Source: Polysphondylium violaceum
Lineage: Eukaryota > Evosea > Eumycetozoa > Dictyosteliales > Dictyosteliaceae
Assembly (NCBI GenBank): GCA_000277445.1
Contig: AJWJ01000189.1
Location: 1 to 40,095, forward strand
DNA: 40,095 nucleotides
Direction of reading: 5' to 3'
The notes under the pieces are model-generated. The model was not told the DNA's origin. It saw nothing but the letters and a program-made list of their open reading frames with translations, and did no database searches. Positions 12,188 to 23,537 of the stretch are shown here, one piece after another. Numbering within the stretch: position 1 is the stretch's first letter; each line of letters opens with the position of its first letter. The position numbers were made by a program, and so were the translations under genes.

Positions 12188-15100
12188 ATGAGTACTAGTG
12201 GTTTTTTCAATAGCAACAAACTATCACAGAGTTCAAATAGTATACGTACCTCTCCTTCAATCACAATAGGCTCTGGGAGAAGCAGTACTTTAAAAAATGC
12301 AATTCTCAACTCTTATATAGACGATATGATAGATGCAGATTCAAACACTGCAACTACATCTGGTATCTCCTCGACAAATATGGTGCCTAGTTCACCAGAT
12401 TCTGCATCTTCATTGTCACCATCATCTCCACCTTGTACTTCTACACCAAATATAGATATTCCATCTTCATCATCATCATCATCGACGTCATCTGGTTTAT
12501 TATCGAAAAATATTGATATAAATAATAATAATAATAATAATGAACAACCACAACAACCACAAGAACAAATAGATGAGCCATATCAACCACCAACATTGAT
12601 ATCGTCTTATAAGGCAAGTTTTGATCTTTCAGCTAGCAATGATCCAACTGTCAATATTGATGAACCAATTTTAAATTATTTATCAATTAGTGGTGAACCA
12701 CTTGCCAATGGCGAGTCTGGCTCAACCACAGCAACCACCACCACCACCTCAACATCACCATCTTTTGAATCAAATTTTGGTTTCCAAACAAGTTATCATG
12801 GTAAATATTATTATATCTTTACAAGGTTGTACAGAATAGTAGGATATTAACCATTATTATATAGATTTACATCAAATTATGTATATATATGTATTAAAAG
12901 AAAAGATTATTGTCAAACCAGAGAGATCGATAGAGTCTAGCAATAATAATAGTTTTGAGTGTTTAGTATTGGATCGTATAAATTTTAATATTAGCAGTGC
13001 AGTGTACACCAGTGAGAATTTTAGTCATTACAGCAACAGTAATATAAACATGATAATTGCATATGGTATAGTAGGAATCATTAATTTGTTATCTGGCCCA
13101 TACCTCGTCATTATCACTGAAAGAGCATTGGTTGGACAATACAGTGGACTACACAATATTTATCGAATTGAAAACTGTAATCTTCTCTTGATTCCACATC
13201 CCATCGAATTATCTGAACACGAGAAAAAGATGGAATCCACCTATAAAAAGTCTTTGAAATCTTTGTTGAAATCAAATTTTTACTTTTGTTTTCAAATGGA
13301 TTTGTCTCACACCATTCAAAGAAATTCAAATTTGACAAATGAAAATAATCAAAATAGTAGTGTCGAGAAAGAAAGATATCATCTATACGAAACATTTGAT
13401 AATAGATTCTATTGGAACAAAAATTTACAAATCTCTTTTATATTTAAAGAACTTTATCCTTGGATTTTACCTTTAATTAGAGGATGTAAGTATAGATTTT
13501 AATCAATAATAATATTGATATTAATATTAATACAAATTTATTTATATATATCTATAGATGTAGAAATAGTTAATTTTAAAATTGAAAATTCAAATTTACA
13601 ACTTGTATTAGTATCAAGAAGAAGTAAATTTAGAGCTGGTACAAGATATAATACTAGAGGATCTGATTTACTTGGAAACGTAGCAAATTATGTTGAAACT
13701 GAACAAATTCTTTCTTGTAATCAAGGAAAGAATACATGTACTCAAACATTTTCATTTGTCCAAACAAGAGGTTCAATTCCACTTCTTTGGGAACAAACTG
13801 GTAGAAAAATTAAACCGGAAATTAAAATTAATGTAGATTTATTTGTTAATGTATGTAGTATTAATACTATTAAAGAGAGTTTGGAAATAGAATATTAATA
13901 GATTTTATATAGAAAACAACTTTTAAATTACATTTTGATGAACAAATTAAACATTATGGACCACAAACAATTGTGACTTTATTGGATTCAAAAGGATCAG
14001 AATCAGAATTGGGTGATTCTTATAAACAAAGTGTTACTAGTTTAAATAACAAAGACGTTGATTTGGTTGCATTTGATTTTCATCATTTTTGTCAAGGTGG
14101 TAGATTTGATCGTGTAGATATTTTAATTGAAAATCTATCAAGTACCATTGAAAAAGTTGGTTATTTATCGAGAAGTTCAATATTGGGCTACATTACAAAG
14201 CAAGAGGGTATCGTTAGAACAAACTGTTTGGATTGTTTGGATCGTACCAATCTAGTTCAATCAATGATTGGCATCAATGTGTTGGAGAAATGGTTACATT
14301 TATTAGAGTTTGAATGGAAATGCAAGGATACCAATCTACCAGGTGCCAAACAAATTAAATTGGCTTGGGCAAACAATGGTGATGCCATTAGTTTTCAATA
14401 TGCCGGTACTGGTGCTCTCAAGGGTGATTACACAAGAACTGGTAAAAGAAATACCAAAGGCAAATTCAAGGACGGCGTAAATTCACTCACTCGTTATTAT
14501 ATCAATACATTTTTGGATAAAATGAGACAAGTGTCTATCGATTTGTTTTTAGGCAGCATTACAGTAGAGACCAACACCTATAAATTTCAAAATGAATACG
14601 ATTGGGGAGAATCTCGTATGGCAGCCATCAACAATTGTGTCGATCATTTTCTTCGTTTTGATCATAAAGAAGGCAACGAAGGCTTCATTAATGCTTGGAT
14701 CGTAATTTCAATCAACAAGAGAAACCAAGAGCAAGAAAGAATTTTACTCTTGACCCCCACTCATTTGGTCAGATGCAAATATAATTTTAACGAAAACAAA
14801 ATAGTTCACTTTAAACAATTTTCAGTTGCCTCGATTAAAAAATTACAAATTGGTTCAATCAAGGTTGACAATGGTAAAAAGACAAGTTTTGGTATAAAAA
14901 TATTTTATAAACCAAGTAGTTCAAATTCAATTCCCATTACACCCGCCGGTAAAAATAGAAGTTTAACTGGTGGTAATGAAAGTGAATTATTAAATAATAG
15001 TAGCAACAATAATATTTCACCTTCAAATTCTCCACCTACCATTATAAATAATAATAATAATAATCAAAATAATGATACAGAGTTATTGGGATACATAAGT

Positions 15101-15601
15101 AATCAATATATTATTCCTATTCCAGAAGGTGAAACAATTGAGTTTGGCAAAGATTTGGTCATGGAGATTAGTGATACTATTAAAGATTGTCATGCAAGTA
15201 TTATGGGCTATGCAAATATTAATCAATTATCCTATGGATCAAGCTTTGTATTTGAACAAGATTTTAAGAGAAAAACAAATTCATTTGTTAGTGCCGCCTA
15301 TAATGGATTAAAATTGGGTTTCTATTCAAAATCGCCAACTGTAAGCAATAGAGGTGGCACTGGTGGTAGTGGTGGTAGAGGCGGTACAGGTGGTGCTCCA
15401 TTTTCTGCTTCAAATTCAAATTCTTTAAACTCTGGTAGTAGTGGTAGTGTTAGTAATAATCATAACAGTAATAATAATATCAGTAGCAATCCACTTTCAA
15501 ATTTAAAAATTGATAAAAGAAGGAGTAAAAGTTTTAGTGACTATAATTATGAATCCTCTTCTTCAAACAATGGATGGGATTTTGATAGAACAATGAAATA
15601 A
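12188..15601 (+). CDS. inpp5f: Sac2/INPP5F-type phosphoinositide phosphatase
   Basis: Four exons, 12188..12800, 12865..13485, 13558..13850 and 13913..15601, stay in frame for 1,071 residues. Residues 1-200 are Ser/Asn/Thr-rich. The SAC domain runs from about 205 to 690, with [30 protein letters not shown] and the catalytic [12 protein letters not shown], where Cys614 and Arg620 make the CX5R site. An hSac2 homology domain follows (about 719-840, starting at [14 protein letters not shown]), which distinguishes INPP5F/Sac2 from Sac1 and Fig4. The tail is Asn/Gly/Ser-rich with no membrane segment, unlike Sac1. INPP5F removes the 4-phosphate of PI4P on early endosomes; the same role here is inferred from the domains. 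Confidence 0.88.
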
Positions 15602-15757
15602 AATATTTTATTTATAGTAGTATAAAGTATATTTTATTTTATTATATAAATTTATTATTTTACATTTATTATTACAATTGTTTTAGATTTTTTCGATCTA
15701 GTCGTTTGTCTATGTTTCGTTTTCGTTTTCATTATCTTTTCTTTTTTTCCCATTTAA

Positions 15758-16232
15758 AATGATGCCCAAAAAGTTAATTTATTGGATCCCTGGGATGCGT
15801 CATTTGAAGATGGTGACAAGATATTGGTTTTGGAAAATGTAGATGTCGAGGATGAAGATTGGAGTTTGGCATTTGTAAAACTAGTGATTGATTCTATAAT
15901 TTAAATCAATTATTAGTATTTAATTTTTTAAAAAGTATATTCTTTATATTGTTATACATACTAATTAACATTTTTAGTATTTGTGTTTTAGTATTATGAT
16001 TATTGACTACTTTTAGTTTAAATTAAAAAAGTCAAATGAAATCACAGACTTAAATAGTTTTTCAAATTCTTTGTTGTTTTCTGATTATTTGGATATAAAT
16101 AGTTTGATCAAATCAGATTGGTTTAATAGATTCCATGAAGATAAAAAGATCACACATATAAATGATAAGAACTTCGTCCTATGGCTATTGGAATTGATAT
16201 ATAGAATCATTAGATTTTTCCAAAAAGAGTAG
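15758..16232 (+). pseudogene. Orphan two-exon coding block, unrecognised
   Basis: Two blocks look coding. The first (about 15758..15874) reads ...LLDPWDASFEDGDKILVL... and ends at a GTAAAA donor. The second (16017..16232) follows TTTTAG, reads KKSNEITDLNSF...FVLWLLELIYRII and stops with TAG. The two join in phase 0. The first block has a stop just upstream in frame and no ATG, so the 5' part is missing or lies in an exon I cannot find. It could be a truncated gene, a pseudogene, or extra 3' exons of an alternative phosphatase transcript. I do not recognise the protein. Confidence 0.45.
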
Positions 16233-16329
16233 GGGTGGGGGTAAGATATGTAAAGATTCACACATATAAATTAATTAAGTGTGTGAAAGTGTTTCATTAT
16301 CATAATAAGGTTTTTTTTCAAACCCCCCA

Positions 16330-16765
16330 TTTTCTCACAATTTTGTTTAGTCAGGTAGGTAGTTGTAGACTATTTTCAACAGTTCATGGAATACTGCATA
16401 CTAGAAAAGTAAATATGTAGTGTACTGTCATCCATTAGTCATGTTTTTCCCTATGTTGGTGAAAGAACAACAGAAAAAAGTCTGTTTATGACCTAAAGAG
16501 ATTGATTAATTAATACTGTAGTGATAACATATATAATTCTCGCAAAACATTAAAGATATTTTTACTGGGAATCTGTGTGTCTGTTTAAAATTAATCTATG
16601 CCTATTTTGGGTATTTCACGATTAGATCTAAGTAACAAAAAAATATATTAATATTAATCAACAGTAATATTAAACTTGAAGGTTTTTTCTTTGACGCAAT
16701 AGGGAGCATGTCCGCTGGATATGATCCCTCGGTGTTGACTACGAACCAATTTTTTTCACAAAGCT
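16330..16765. repeat. Degraded tandem duplication, copy 1
   Basis: Matches 17960-18265 in order: AGTCAGGTAGGTAGTTG and TACTAGAAAAGTAAATATG near 16350-16420, and the GCAATAGGGAGCATG...GATCCCTC block near 16700-16730. Upstream, AAAAAGTATATTCTTT at about 15934 matches 17897, so the original unit probably reached that far. The copy is older or less constrained than copy 2, which holds a live gene end. Confidence 0.65.
16680..16750 (-). pseudogene. Remnant of the small secreted protein gene
   Basis: The reverse strand resembles the C-terminal coding end of the gene at 18157..18650 (the FVANTEGSYAG region and its PYCITEENL end). It is shortened and out of frame in the middle. Only the last quarter of the gene is recognisable; no start, signal peptide or intron remains. 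It shows that this gene family once had at least two tandem members. Confidence 0.6.
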
Positions 16766-16892
16766 TGAAATTTTTTATCTTATAAATATAAATATTTAAA
16801 TGTTATCATAATTTCAATATAGCCTCGCTCTCATATATGTCATGTTCATTTAAACCATCTTGTAACTCTTCCGTCTCCAAATCAATGAGATC

Positions 16893-16966
16893 ATTTAAGA
16901 TTATTCTTAAACACCTTGTTAGGGATACGATTCAAAACTCTGGATTGAGAAAGCTTGGTTGCAAAC
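16893..16966. repeat. Dispersed repeat, copy 1
   Basis: About 74 bases roughly 80% identical to 33560-33633. The best-preserved part is TGAGAAAGCTTGGTTGCAAA. The plus strand here has a short open frame around it, so both may be relics of one coding sequence. Weaker similarity may continue for another 200 bases. Confidence 0.55.
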
Positions 16967-17575
16967 TCGGTGGTTCAATTCGAGGAATGCCTTTCATTTA
17001 GAAACAAACTTTCAGACTCCAGAAACTTGAGTCTAAACTCTAAAGACAGGGTTTAATAATCAGTTACAAATGGAATTGATACCTTCTTTTTTTCTTTGTA
17101 TTTTTTTTTTTTTACAAAGTTTTCATTTTTTTTAAAATTGATTTATTTCAAAATAGAATAGTGATACACAATATGATTATAAATTTAATAACAACCAGAA
17201 TGGTAGCCAGAGTTACCCCACCTAAGCAATGAAGAATTGCCCTTCATTTAAATCCCGCAACATGCCAAAGTATTTAATAATGGTCATCCTTTTATTTACT
17301 CCAAATGGATAGGATTGAGGTCATATGGGGTATCGATTCCCTATCTAGGGTTTCACAGATAACTTTTATTTCAAAATTGATGTAATATATATAAATAATC
17401 ATTGTTTTTTACAGAACATAACTTTCATGGTAACCGTTGTGAAAACTATCTTTGATACAAGATTAAAAATATGTTTAGTCGAGAACTCTTGAGAACATTG
17501 CGCAATGGTCATGGAACAGTGGAGGAGAAAATAATGATGTATGATTGATCAAGTAGGTGAACAAGTATGGGCATA

Positions 17576-17752
17576 TCGGATTACTTTCAGATAAGCTAAA
17601 TGTGTTAGCCCAAATGGTATCTTTCAGCAGATGTGATGAAAAAATATGATGGTGTGTATGAACTTGATTTGATTTATCCAAAAAGAAAGTCAAAGGACTA
17701 GCTTTTCCTGAAAAGTTTAAAATCTTTCTGAGAATATCAACAACCCCAATGA
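17576..17752. pseudogene. Fossil fragments of the TIG/MACPF gene
   Basis: Two pieces derive from the ectodomain part of the large gene at 23538-30793. About 17605-17692 matches 25262-25354 in direct orientation (shared CCAAATGGTATCTTTC). About 17702-17735 matches the reverse complement of 24880-24920 (shared TTTTCCTGAAAAG). The pieces are out of order and inverted relative to each other. It is broken and far from complete. Confidence 0.6.
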
Positions 17753-17959
17753 GCTAGTATTCATAGTTGTAGATAACAAAAAGCTTGATATAAAACCCAA
17801 TTTGAGAAATAGGAATGTGAATGAAAAATAGTGTATTCAGATTTGATCAATTAAATATTTCGATTGGTGACTTTTTCCTTGAAAAAAAAAATTCAATAAA
17901 AAGTATATTCTTTAACATGTAATAACAATTCGTAAACATTTTTAGTATTATGAGTTATG

Positions 17960-18265
17960 ACAGTTTTTTTGTTTTCATCAGGTAGTAGTTGAGACTTTTT
18001 TCAGTAGTTCATTGAAAACTACATACTAGAAAAGTAAATATGAAGTATATTTTTAGTTGTAGGTGTCTTTTAAAATTTGATCTATCCCTGTTTTGGCTAT
18101 TTCATGATGATTTGATCTCGAAGTAACCAAAAAAAATATATTATTCAGAAAAAGTTTTAAATATGAAGGTTCTCTTCTGTGATGCAATAGGGAGCATGAT
18201 TTGAGCTTGTATGTTCCCCTGCATATGATCCCTCTGTGTTGGCTACGAACGTATGTATCACAATA
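17960..18265. repeat. Degraded tandem duplication, copy 2
   Basis: Partner of 16330-16765. It covers the 3' flank and C-terminal codons of the small secreted protein gene on the reverse strand. It lacks the orphan exon at 16017-16232, which sits between matching blocks of the other copy. Confidence 0.6.
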
Positions 18266-18650
18266 CGGTTTCTTGAAATTGTTACATGCTTCTTATAAAT
18301 AGTAACAGTGGGATTGTCAGGTCCATAAAGAAGAAAGCAATCCATATAGCTATCCACTTTGAAGCAACCGACAAAGCTTTTACCCAAATTTGTAGAATCT
18401 GATCTTGATAGTGAAGACATTTTAGATGCCTGGATTGTTATCCAATCACTGACACAGACATCTTGATATTGACTTAATCTATATTCAATATTTTTTGAGA
18501 GATTGTTTGAAAATATGAATTGATAATCACCCTAATTCAATATTTTTGATATTAGCAATAAAAAAAAAAAAAAAAAAACTAACTTACCACTATTACGTTA
18601 TAATTTGAACACATCAAAATTAAAATACACAACATTCTAATTCTTTTCAT
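18157..18650 (-). CDS. Small secreted protein, unknown function (145 aa)
   Basis: Two exons, 18650..18588 and 18531..18157, joined by a GTAAGT...TTAG intron containing a long T-run. Exon 1 encodes almost exactly a signal peptide (MKRIRMLCILILMCSNYNVIV). The mature part starts GDYQFIFSNN, is rich in Ser, Tyr and Asn, and has four Cys (in QDVCVSDW, VGCFKV, MDCFLL and PYCITE), suggesting disulphides in an extracellular beta-rich domain. I do not recognise the family. A degraded copy of its 3' end lies at 16680-16750. It is divergent from the next small secreted gene at 19052, 401 bases away. Confidence 0.7.
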
Positions 18651-19051
18651 TTTATTGATAAAGAGAAGTAATACTGTCTTCAATAGGGATTGATAATATA
18701 ACTAAAATCAGAGAAAAAAAAGTGATCCAATCTTTGTTTCCAAAGTCCAAAGTCAGTCACAAATAAAATGTTGGTTTTTTTTTTCTGTTTCAACTATTTA
18801 TACTTCATGACATACATGTATTTTTATTCTCTTTTTTTTTCAATTTTTTTAATCTCAATCAAATCACAAACTTTTATCTTGATTGAATGAGATCTCATTC
18901 TGAATAAGAAATTTCTTGCGTGAAAAAAAAAAGCTAAAAATTTTCCAAAAGGGAACAGACAGGTTGTAGAACCATCGGAAAAAACAAGAATTTATCAAAA
19001 TTATTTAGCAAAGTGAATCATTATATTCTTATTTAAATATATATCTAATTA
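18651..19051. promoter_or_regulatory. Shared region between two small secreted genes
   Basis: 401 bases between divergent starts, with T-runs on both sides. An imperfect inverted repeat, GATTGAATGAGATCTCATTC near 18881-18900, contains the perfect palindrome GAATGAGATCTCATTC (18885-18900). It could be a regulatory dyad for both genes; no factor can be named. Confidence 0.45.
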
Positions 19052-19580
19052 ATGAGAGTAGTTTATCTTTATTTAATTTTTTTTTCTTTATGTATCGTTA
19101 CAAAATTAACAGTAAGTATGGAAACAATAGTGATTCTAGGGTTGAAATTATTAACCTATTCTTTAGCCTGTCAATGGTGATATCAAACTTTTCAATCACA
19201 TGAAATCAAAAATCGTAGCATCTGTGGGTCATTATGGTGAAGATAGGCTTTTATTTGTTGATCGTTCGGGTCTCAAATTCGATATAGCCCCTAATGAAAA
19301 TGTAGCTTGGGGTCACAGAGCTAATTCACAAGCATATCCAGTAGAATTTAAATATAAAGATTATTCGGATACACTAATAGTTAGAACAATGACTGAAATC
19401 GAATTTTATTCAGATTTTATCTTAGTTAGAGAACAAGAGTGGAAGAATAGAAAATTGCAACCAATTCGATATATACCATGGAACCCTGAATCAATTTATG
19501 ATCACGATAATAGATATAATGTAGTTTATAATCCAAATTGCGTTGGATACACAGAAGATTCTAGTGATATGAATAAATAA
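19052..19580 (+). CDS. Small secreted protein, unknown function (157 aa)
   Basis: Two exons, 19052..19111 and 19167..19580. Exon 1 again encodes just the signal peptide (MRVVYLYLIFFSLCIVTKLT), and the intron is GTAAGT...TTTAG in phase 0. The mature protein is rich in Tyr, Asp and aromatic residues (GHYGEDRLLFVDRSG, then IRYIPWNPESIYDHD) and has a single Cys near the C-terminus, so it is probably a beta-rich extracellular domain. The family is not recognised and similarity to the 145-aa neighbour is too weak to claim. Its stop is 60 bases from the convergent stop of the MACPF gene. The exon layout matches its divergent neighbour. Confidence 0.72.
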
Positions 19581-19639
19581 ATTCATTCTTTTTTCAAGGT
19601 TTAACTATTTTTTTTTTTTTTTATTGGTTAATGAATAAT

Positions 19640-22600
19640 CTAAGATCCCAAAGGCTCAATTCTTACCCATACAGATTGTTGTGTTTCAGAATAAGGGATT
19701 GTAATCAAATTTTCACCTTGTGGCTTTCTCCATGCTTCAAAAGAATTTACAAAGCCAGTTTGGGAATTATAATAATTATTTTTTGGAACACAAAGGCTAG
19801 AGATTTGTTCTGGACATCCTTGGATTACAATAAGAGATTCGAATCGAATGATATAATCTTTAAAAGAAGCATTTGGATCGGTAAAGTATTTAAATGATAT
19901 CCCAAGTATCTTTCCCAAATAGTAGCCTGCGTCAAGTTCAATTGGCATTAGAGGTGGCTTTAACATATTTATGGAATATTTTATTTTACCTAATGTACCA
20001 TACAACATTAGATCTACGTTAGCAGCTTGGTTATTGCTATGAGTTGTGAGCTTGTTAAAGTTTAAGATCACTTTACCGAAAGGAGCAGGCTCAATTTGGT
20101 AGGTGACAGAATCAACAGACTTGGTAAAGTTATAATATCTCGATGTAAATATATTATAGGCTTGGAAATTATCAACAGGAGTATGATAATAAGTGTCTCC
20201 GACTTTAGTGATACCATGTTTATTTTTAGGATAGTTTCCAAGAGCAATGAATTTCATACAAGAAACACCTTTGGTATCATCATAGTCTATAATCATATTC
20301 TCTTGTAAAGTGGCCCCAAATTTCTTGACATTTTTAAAGAAAAACACTTTAGATTTAGAATTTGTAATTTCTAAATCAAATGACTCAGTAATTTTAAAGG
20401 TCATGTGGTAAATTGTATGGCTTCTCTTAAGTTGTTCTTCTTCCAAATGATCTTCATATTTAATATATTTAAATTCTCTATCCTTAAGATAATCTTTAAA
20501 TAATCTCCACTCGTTTAATAACCAAGCCATCTTAACACTATGACCATCTTTAAAGAACCAAGAGTCTGGGAGGATATCAGCGACATAACCTACTTTAAAA
20601 TCAATTGGATAGGGGACTAAATCAACAGTTTTAGCCCATGTAGCAAAAGAATTTGGATCCTCCTTTCCATATGACCCAGGTTGTCCACCGTAGATTTGCA
20701 TAGTTGATCTTTCACTATTATCTTCAAAAGTATTTTGTTCAGCAGTATCAGTTTTAGAGTCACGGCCTTGGGTTGAGGATACAGAGCCTGAAAGAACTTT
20801 TGAAGACACTTGAGCACTGACTGACATTTCCATTGAATTCGCAACCTCACTTGATGATTTTATGCTAGAGAAGCTGTGATCAACAACAGTGATTACTTCA
20901 ATTTTACCACCAAAAGTTGCAAACTTTAAATAAGTAGATCCATATTTTTTAATAACCTTTTGTAAATTGAGATTGGAATTGTTTGGATCACCATCAACAA
21001 AAGAGTTGGAGACTTCTTGAATAAATTTAGGATGGAATCTATGTTCAACGATATGAACTTTGGTAGTTTCACAAGAAATGGTTGTTTTCGAGATTGAACC
21101 ATCTTTTTTAGATTCTGTATCGCTAGCTGATTTGGTTGATTTACTCAATGATAAACTAGCAGATACTGATACCTGAACAAATGCTGTGCCACCCCCGCCA
21201 CTGGCTGATACATCTAGGCTCATATCCTTTGATTCTTCTGATGCCATATGTTTAGAGTTTGAATATGTTTTGGTAGTCGAGTCCATTGTACATTTTGGTG
21301 CGACTTGAGCAAATAGACCTGATGGAACTGAGTAGACCAAACCACGATATGGATCTTGGATAATAGAGAAAGAGGTGTTGTCACAATATGATAATTCAAA
21401 GAGTGGGGCCGTGTTTGTTTCACCAGTACGTAAATCAAGCCCGTGTGACATGAAGCTAATTCCTGGAAGGGAAAATATATATTGATTATTAAGTAAATTT
21501 TCTGTGATATCATTGGTAGTATCTCCATAAAAATCTTGTAGTTTTGCAGGGGGACTTTGACCTGGACATATTTTTTCAATATGGGAATGGCAATCAACTA
21601 AACAATTCTCTGGAATCTTTTCATTACATTTTCCATCGCCACAATAAAACTTTTCACTAAGGGATGTAAAGAATGAAGGAATTGGTTGATATTCTGATTT
21701 AGACTCATGTCTCCAATCCAGAGCAATGTTACGTTGGTTACTACTATGAGATGTAAATACAACTTCAATAAATGTCACAGCATCTTGAACCAAAATTAAC
21801 TTTCTTTCACTTGAAAAATCTTTCAGATGAAATGAAAATGTATCAAAAAGGACTCTACCATTGACAAATACGATGGCGCCAATGTTTTCCGTGGCTAATC
21901 TAAAGTAATAATCACCATCTTTGGATACGATTACATTTGATGAAATTCTTCCCGACACAGGGTCATATTTCTTTGCCATAAAGCTTCTTACATTACAGAA
22001 TGGAAGAAAAACAGAATCAACCTTTTTTGGACTATCTTCAAAAATTGCTACGGATTCACTAGGTTTTTCTACTTGAAAATCAAAAGATTCAAGTTTCCAA
22101 CCAGGGTGACTATCAGAATCACAATCAGAGGGACAATTGATGGCATTTTCACCATTTTTACTATGACACACTCCATCTATCTTACACAATGTTCTGAATG
22201 GACAATCTGCTGGGCAATTGTTGAAATTTTCGATCCATTTTTGACAAACTCCATCAAAATTACATGGATTGGATGTTTTTGAAGATCCACAAATATCACT
22301 ACCAAACTTAATACCTAGAATACTACAAGAGTTGCAAGTTGAACCAAATTGAGATTCTGAAGAAATAATGTTCCCACCTTCACAATAGACATCATTGGCA
22401 TTCATATTAAATTGACTATTTGATATATCAGAACTAACATTGGTAAAATGAACAGAAAAACCACCTTTGTTGAGATAAAACATACAAGAATCCATATTAA
22501 ATATTTTAGATGAACTGTATATGGCCGAACCTACACGAGCTGTATTTTCAATAAAAACAATGTCCTCTAATTCTGTTATTAAATTACTTGAATGAATTGC

Positions 22601-23163
22601 AGCACCCTTACCTGCATTACATCCTTTAATAGTGAACCCAATTAAAGTAAATGAAATCGGTCCTTCAACTACAAATCCACTCCCTCTACCTTGACAATCT
22701 ATTGTGGTTTCTAAACTACCTTTTGTTGATCTAAAAATTCCATTTATAAATACATATAAATATAGATTTAAAAAACATGCTTATAAATTATACTTACACG
22801 ATATTTATGTCAATAGTAATCTTAATTCCATTGTTTTCAATTCCAAAGTAATCACCCTGATTTACATTCAAATAGGGAATTATACTATCTTTGTTATTTG
22901 AAATGGAACTAATAGCTTCTTTGAAATTTGAAAAAGCTTGATCTTCACTGCCTCCACAATTAGATACACATGTTGATGTACTGTCCAAATAGTAATTTAC
23001 GAAATTGCTCTGCCCTAAATGTCCTTTTTTAAAAATTTTTAACAAATATGCAATAAAAAAAAAAAAAAAAAAAAAATCAGTTATAAAAAGAATTATGCAT
23101 ACCATGGGATGGATAAAAAACTAATAATAATAAAAGAGATAAAGAATAGACTAAGTAATTCAT
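19640..23163 (-). CDS. Secreted MACPF protein (beta-helix, PA14-like, MACPF)
   Basis: Three exons, 23163..23103, 23023..22798 and 22730..19640, stay in frame for 1,125 residues; the gene looks whole. Residues 1-20 are a signal peptide. Residues 21-220 start with a CVSNCGG motif and look like parallel beta-helix (pectin-lyase-type) repeats. A Cys-rich segment (about 228-300; NCPADCP, NCPSDCD) precedes a PA14-like beta region (about 307-449) and a second Cys-rich link (YCGDGKCNEKIPENC). The MACPF domain covers about 518-824, with signature YGSTYLKFATFGG at 692-704 and two Ser/Ala stretches of alternating polarity, the usual membrane-inserting hairpins. About 300 residues of beta-rich C-terminal domain follow. 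The signature has Thr where most members have His. MACPF proteins are known to form pores; the target is unknown. It is a paralogue of the divergent gene. Confidence 0.85.
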
Positions 23164-23537
23164 TTTATCACTATTGTAGCACTTCAACGCTAATAATAAG
23201 AACAGTTACTATGTAATTAAACTCTATAGAGATGACTCTCTGATTGTAGCACTGCAAGGTAGTTTTTTTTTACTTGTTCTCCTTACCGGTTCATCTACAA
23301 CAAGGTTTTTAGGATGAAGGGCCAACAAAGATTGATGTAGATTACATTCAAAAAGGTAGATTTGATGGGGAGAGAGATTTAAAAAAACTCCCCATCGTAA
23401 ATTACTCTTTTTAATCTCTTTTTTCGTAAAATTCTTGATTTTTGTGTGGGTACAAAATTTTTTTTTTTTGGTGTGTTTTTTTTGTGGGCGAATCCTCAAG
23501 TGATTTTTAAAATATTTTTCTAATGATATACTTAAAG
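23164..23537. promoter_or_regulatory. Bidirectional promoter of the MACPF pair
   Basis: 374 bases between the two divergent starts. Near the plus-strand gene are three GT-rich motifs, GTGTGGGT (23444-23451), GGTGTG (23470-23475) and TGTGGGCG (23483-23490), similar to the G-boxes bound by G-box binding factor in Dictyostelium developmental promoters. A 9-bp perfect dyad, GATGGGGAG (23364-23372) and CTCCCCATC (23388-23396), lies mid-promoter. ATTGTAGCACT occurs twice on the minus-gene side (near 23172 and 23243). Co-regulation during development is inference. Confidence 0.5.

Larger units (their letters stand above)
16233..18156. other. Decayed intergenic DNA with gene fossils
   Basis: 1.9 kb without an intact gene. 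Within it are two copies of a degraded tandem duplication (16330-16765 and 17960-18265), a 74-base dispersed repeat (16893-16966) and fragments of the large TIG/MACPF gene (17576-17752). Frames are short and interrupted throughout. Confidence 0.6.

Noticed and set aside
16968-16990. Possible tRNA B box (GGTTCAATTCG)
   Set aside because: Lacks the matching A box and acceptor stem, and belongs to a dispersed repeat.
17475-17693. 72-codon His/Ser-rich frame on the minus strand
   Set aside because: It is antisense to a fossil of the TIG/MACPF gene and not a gene of its own.
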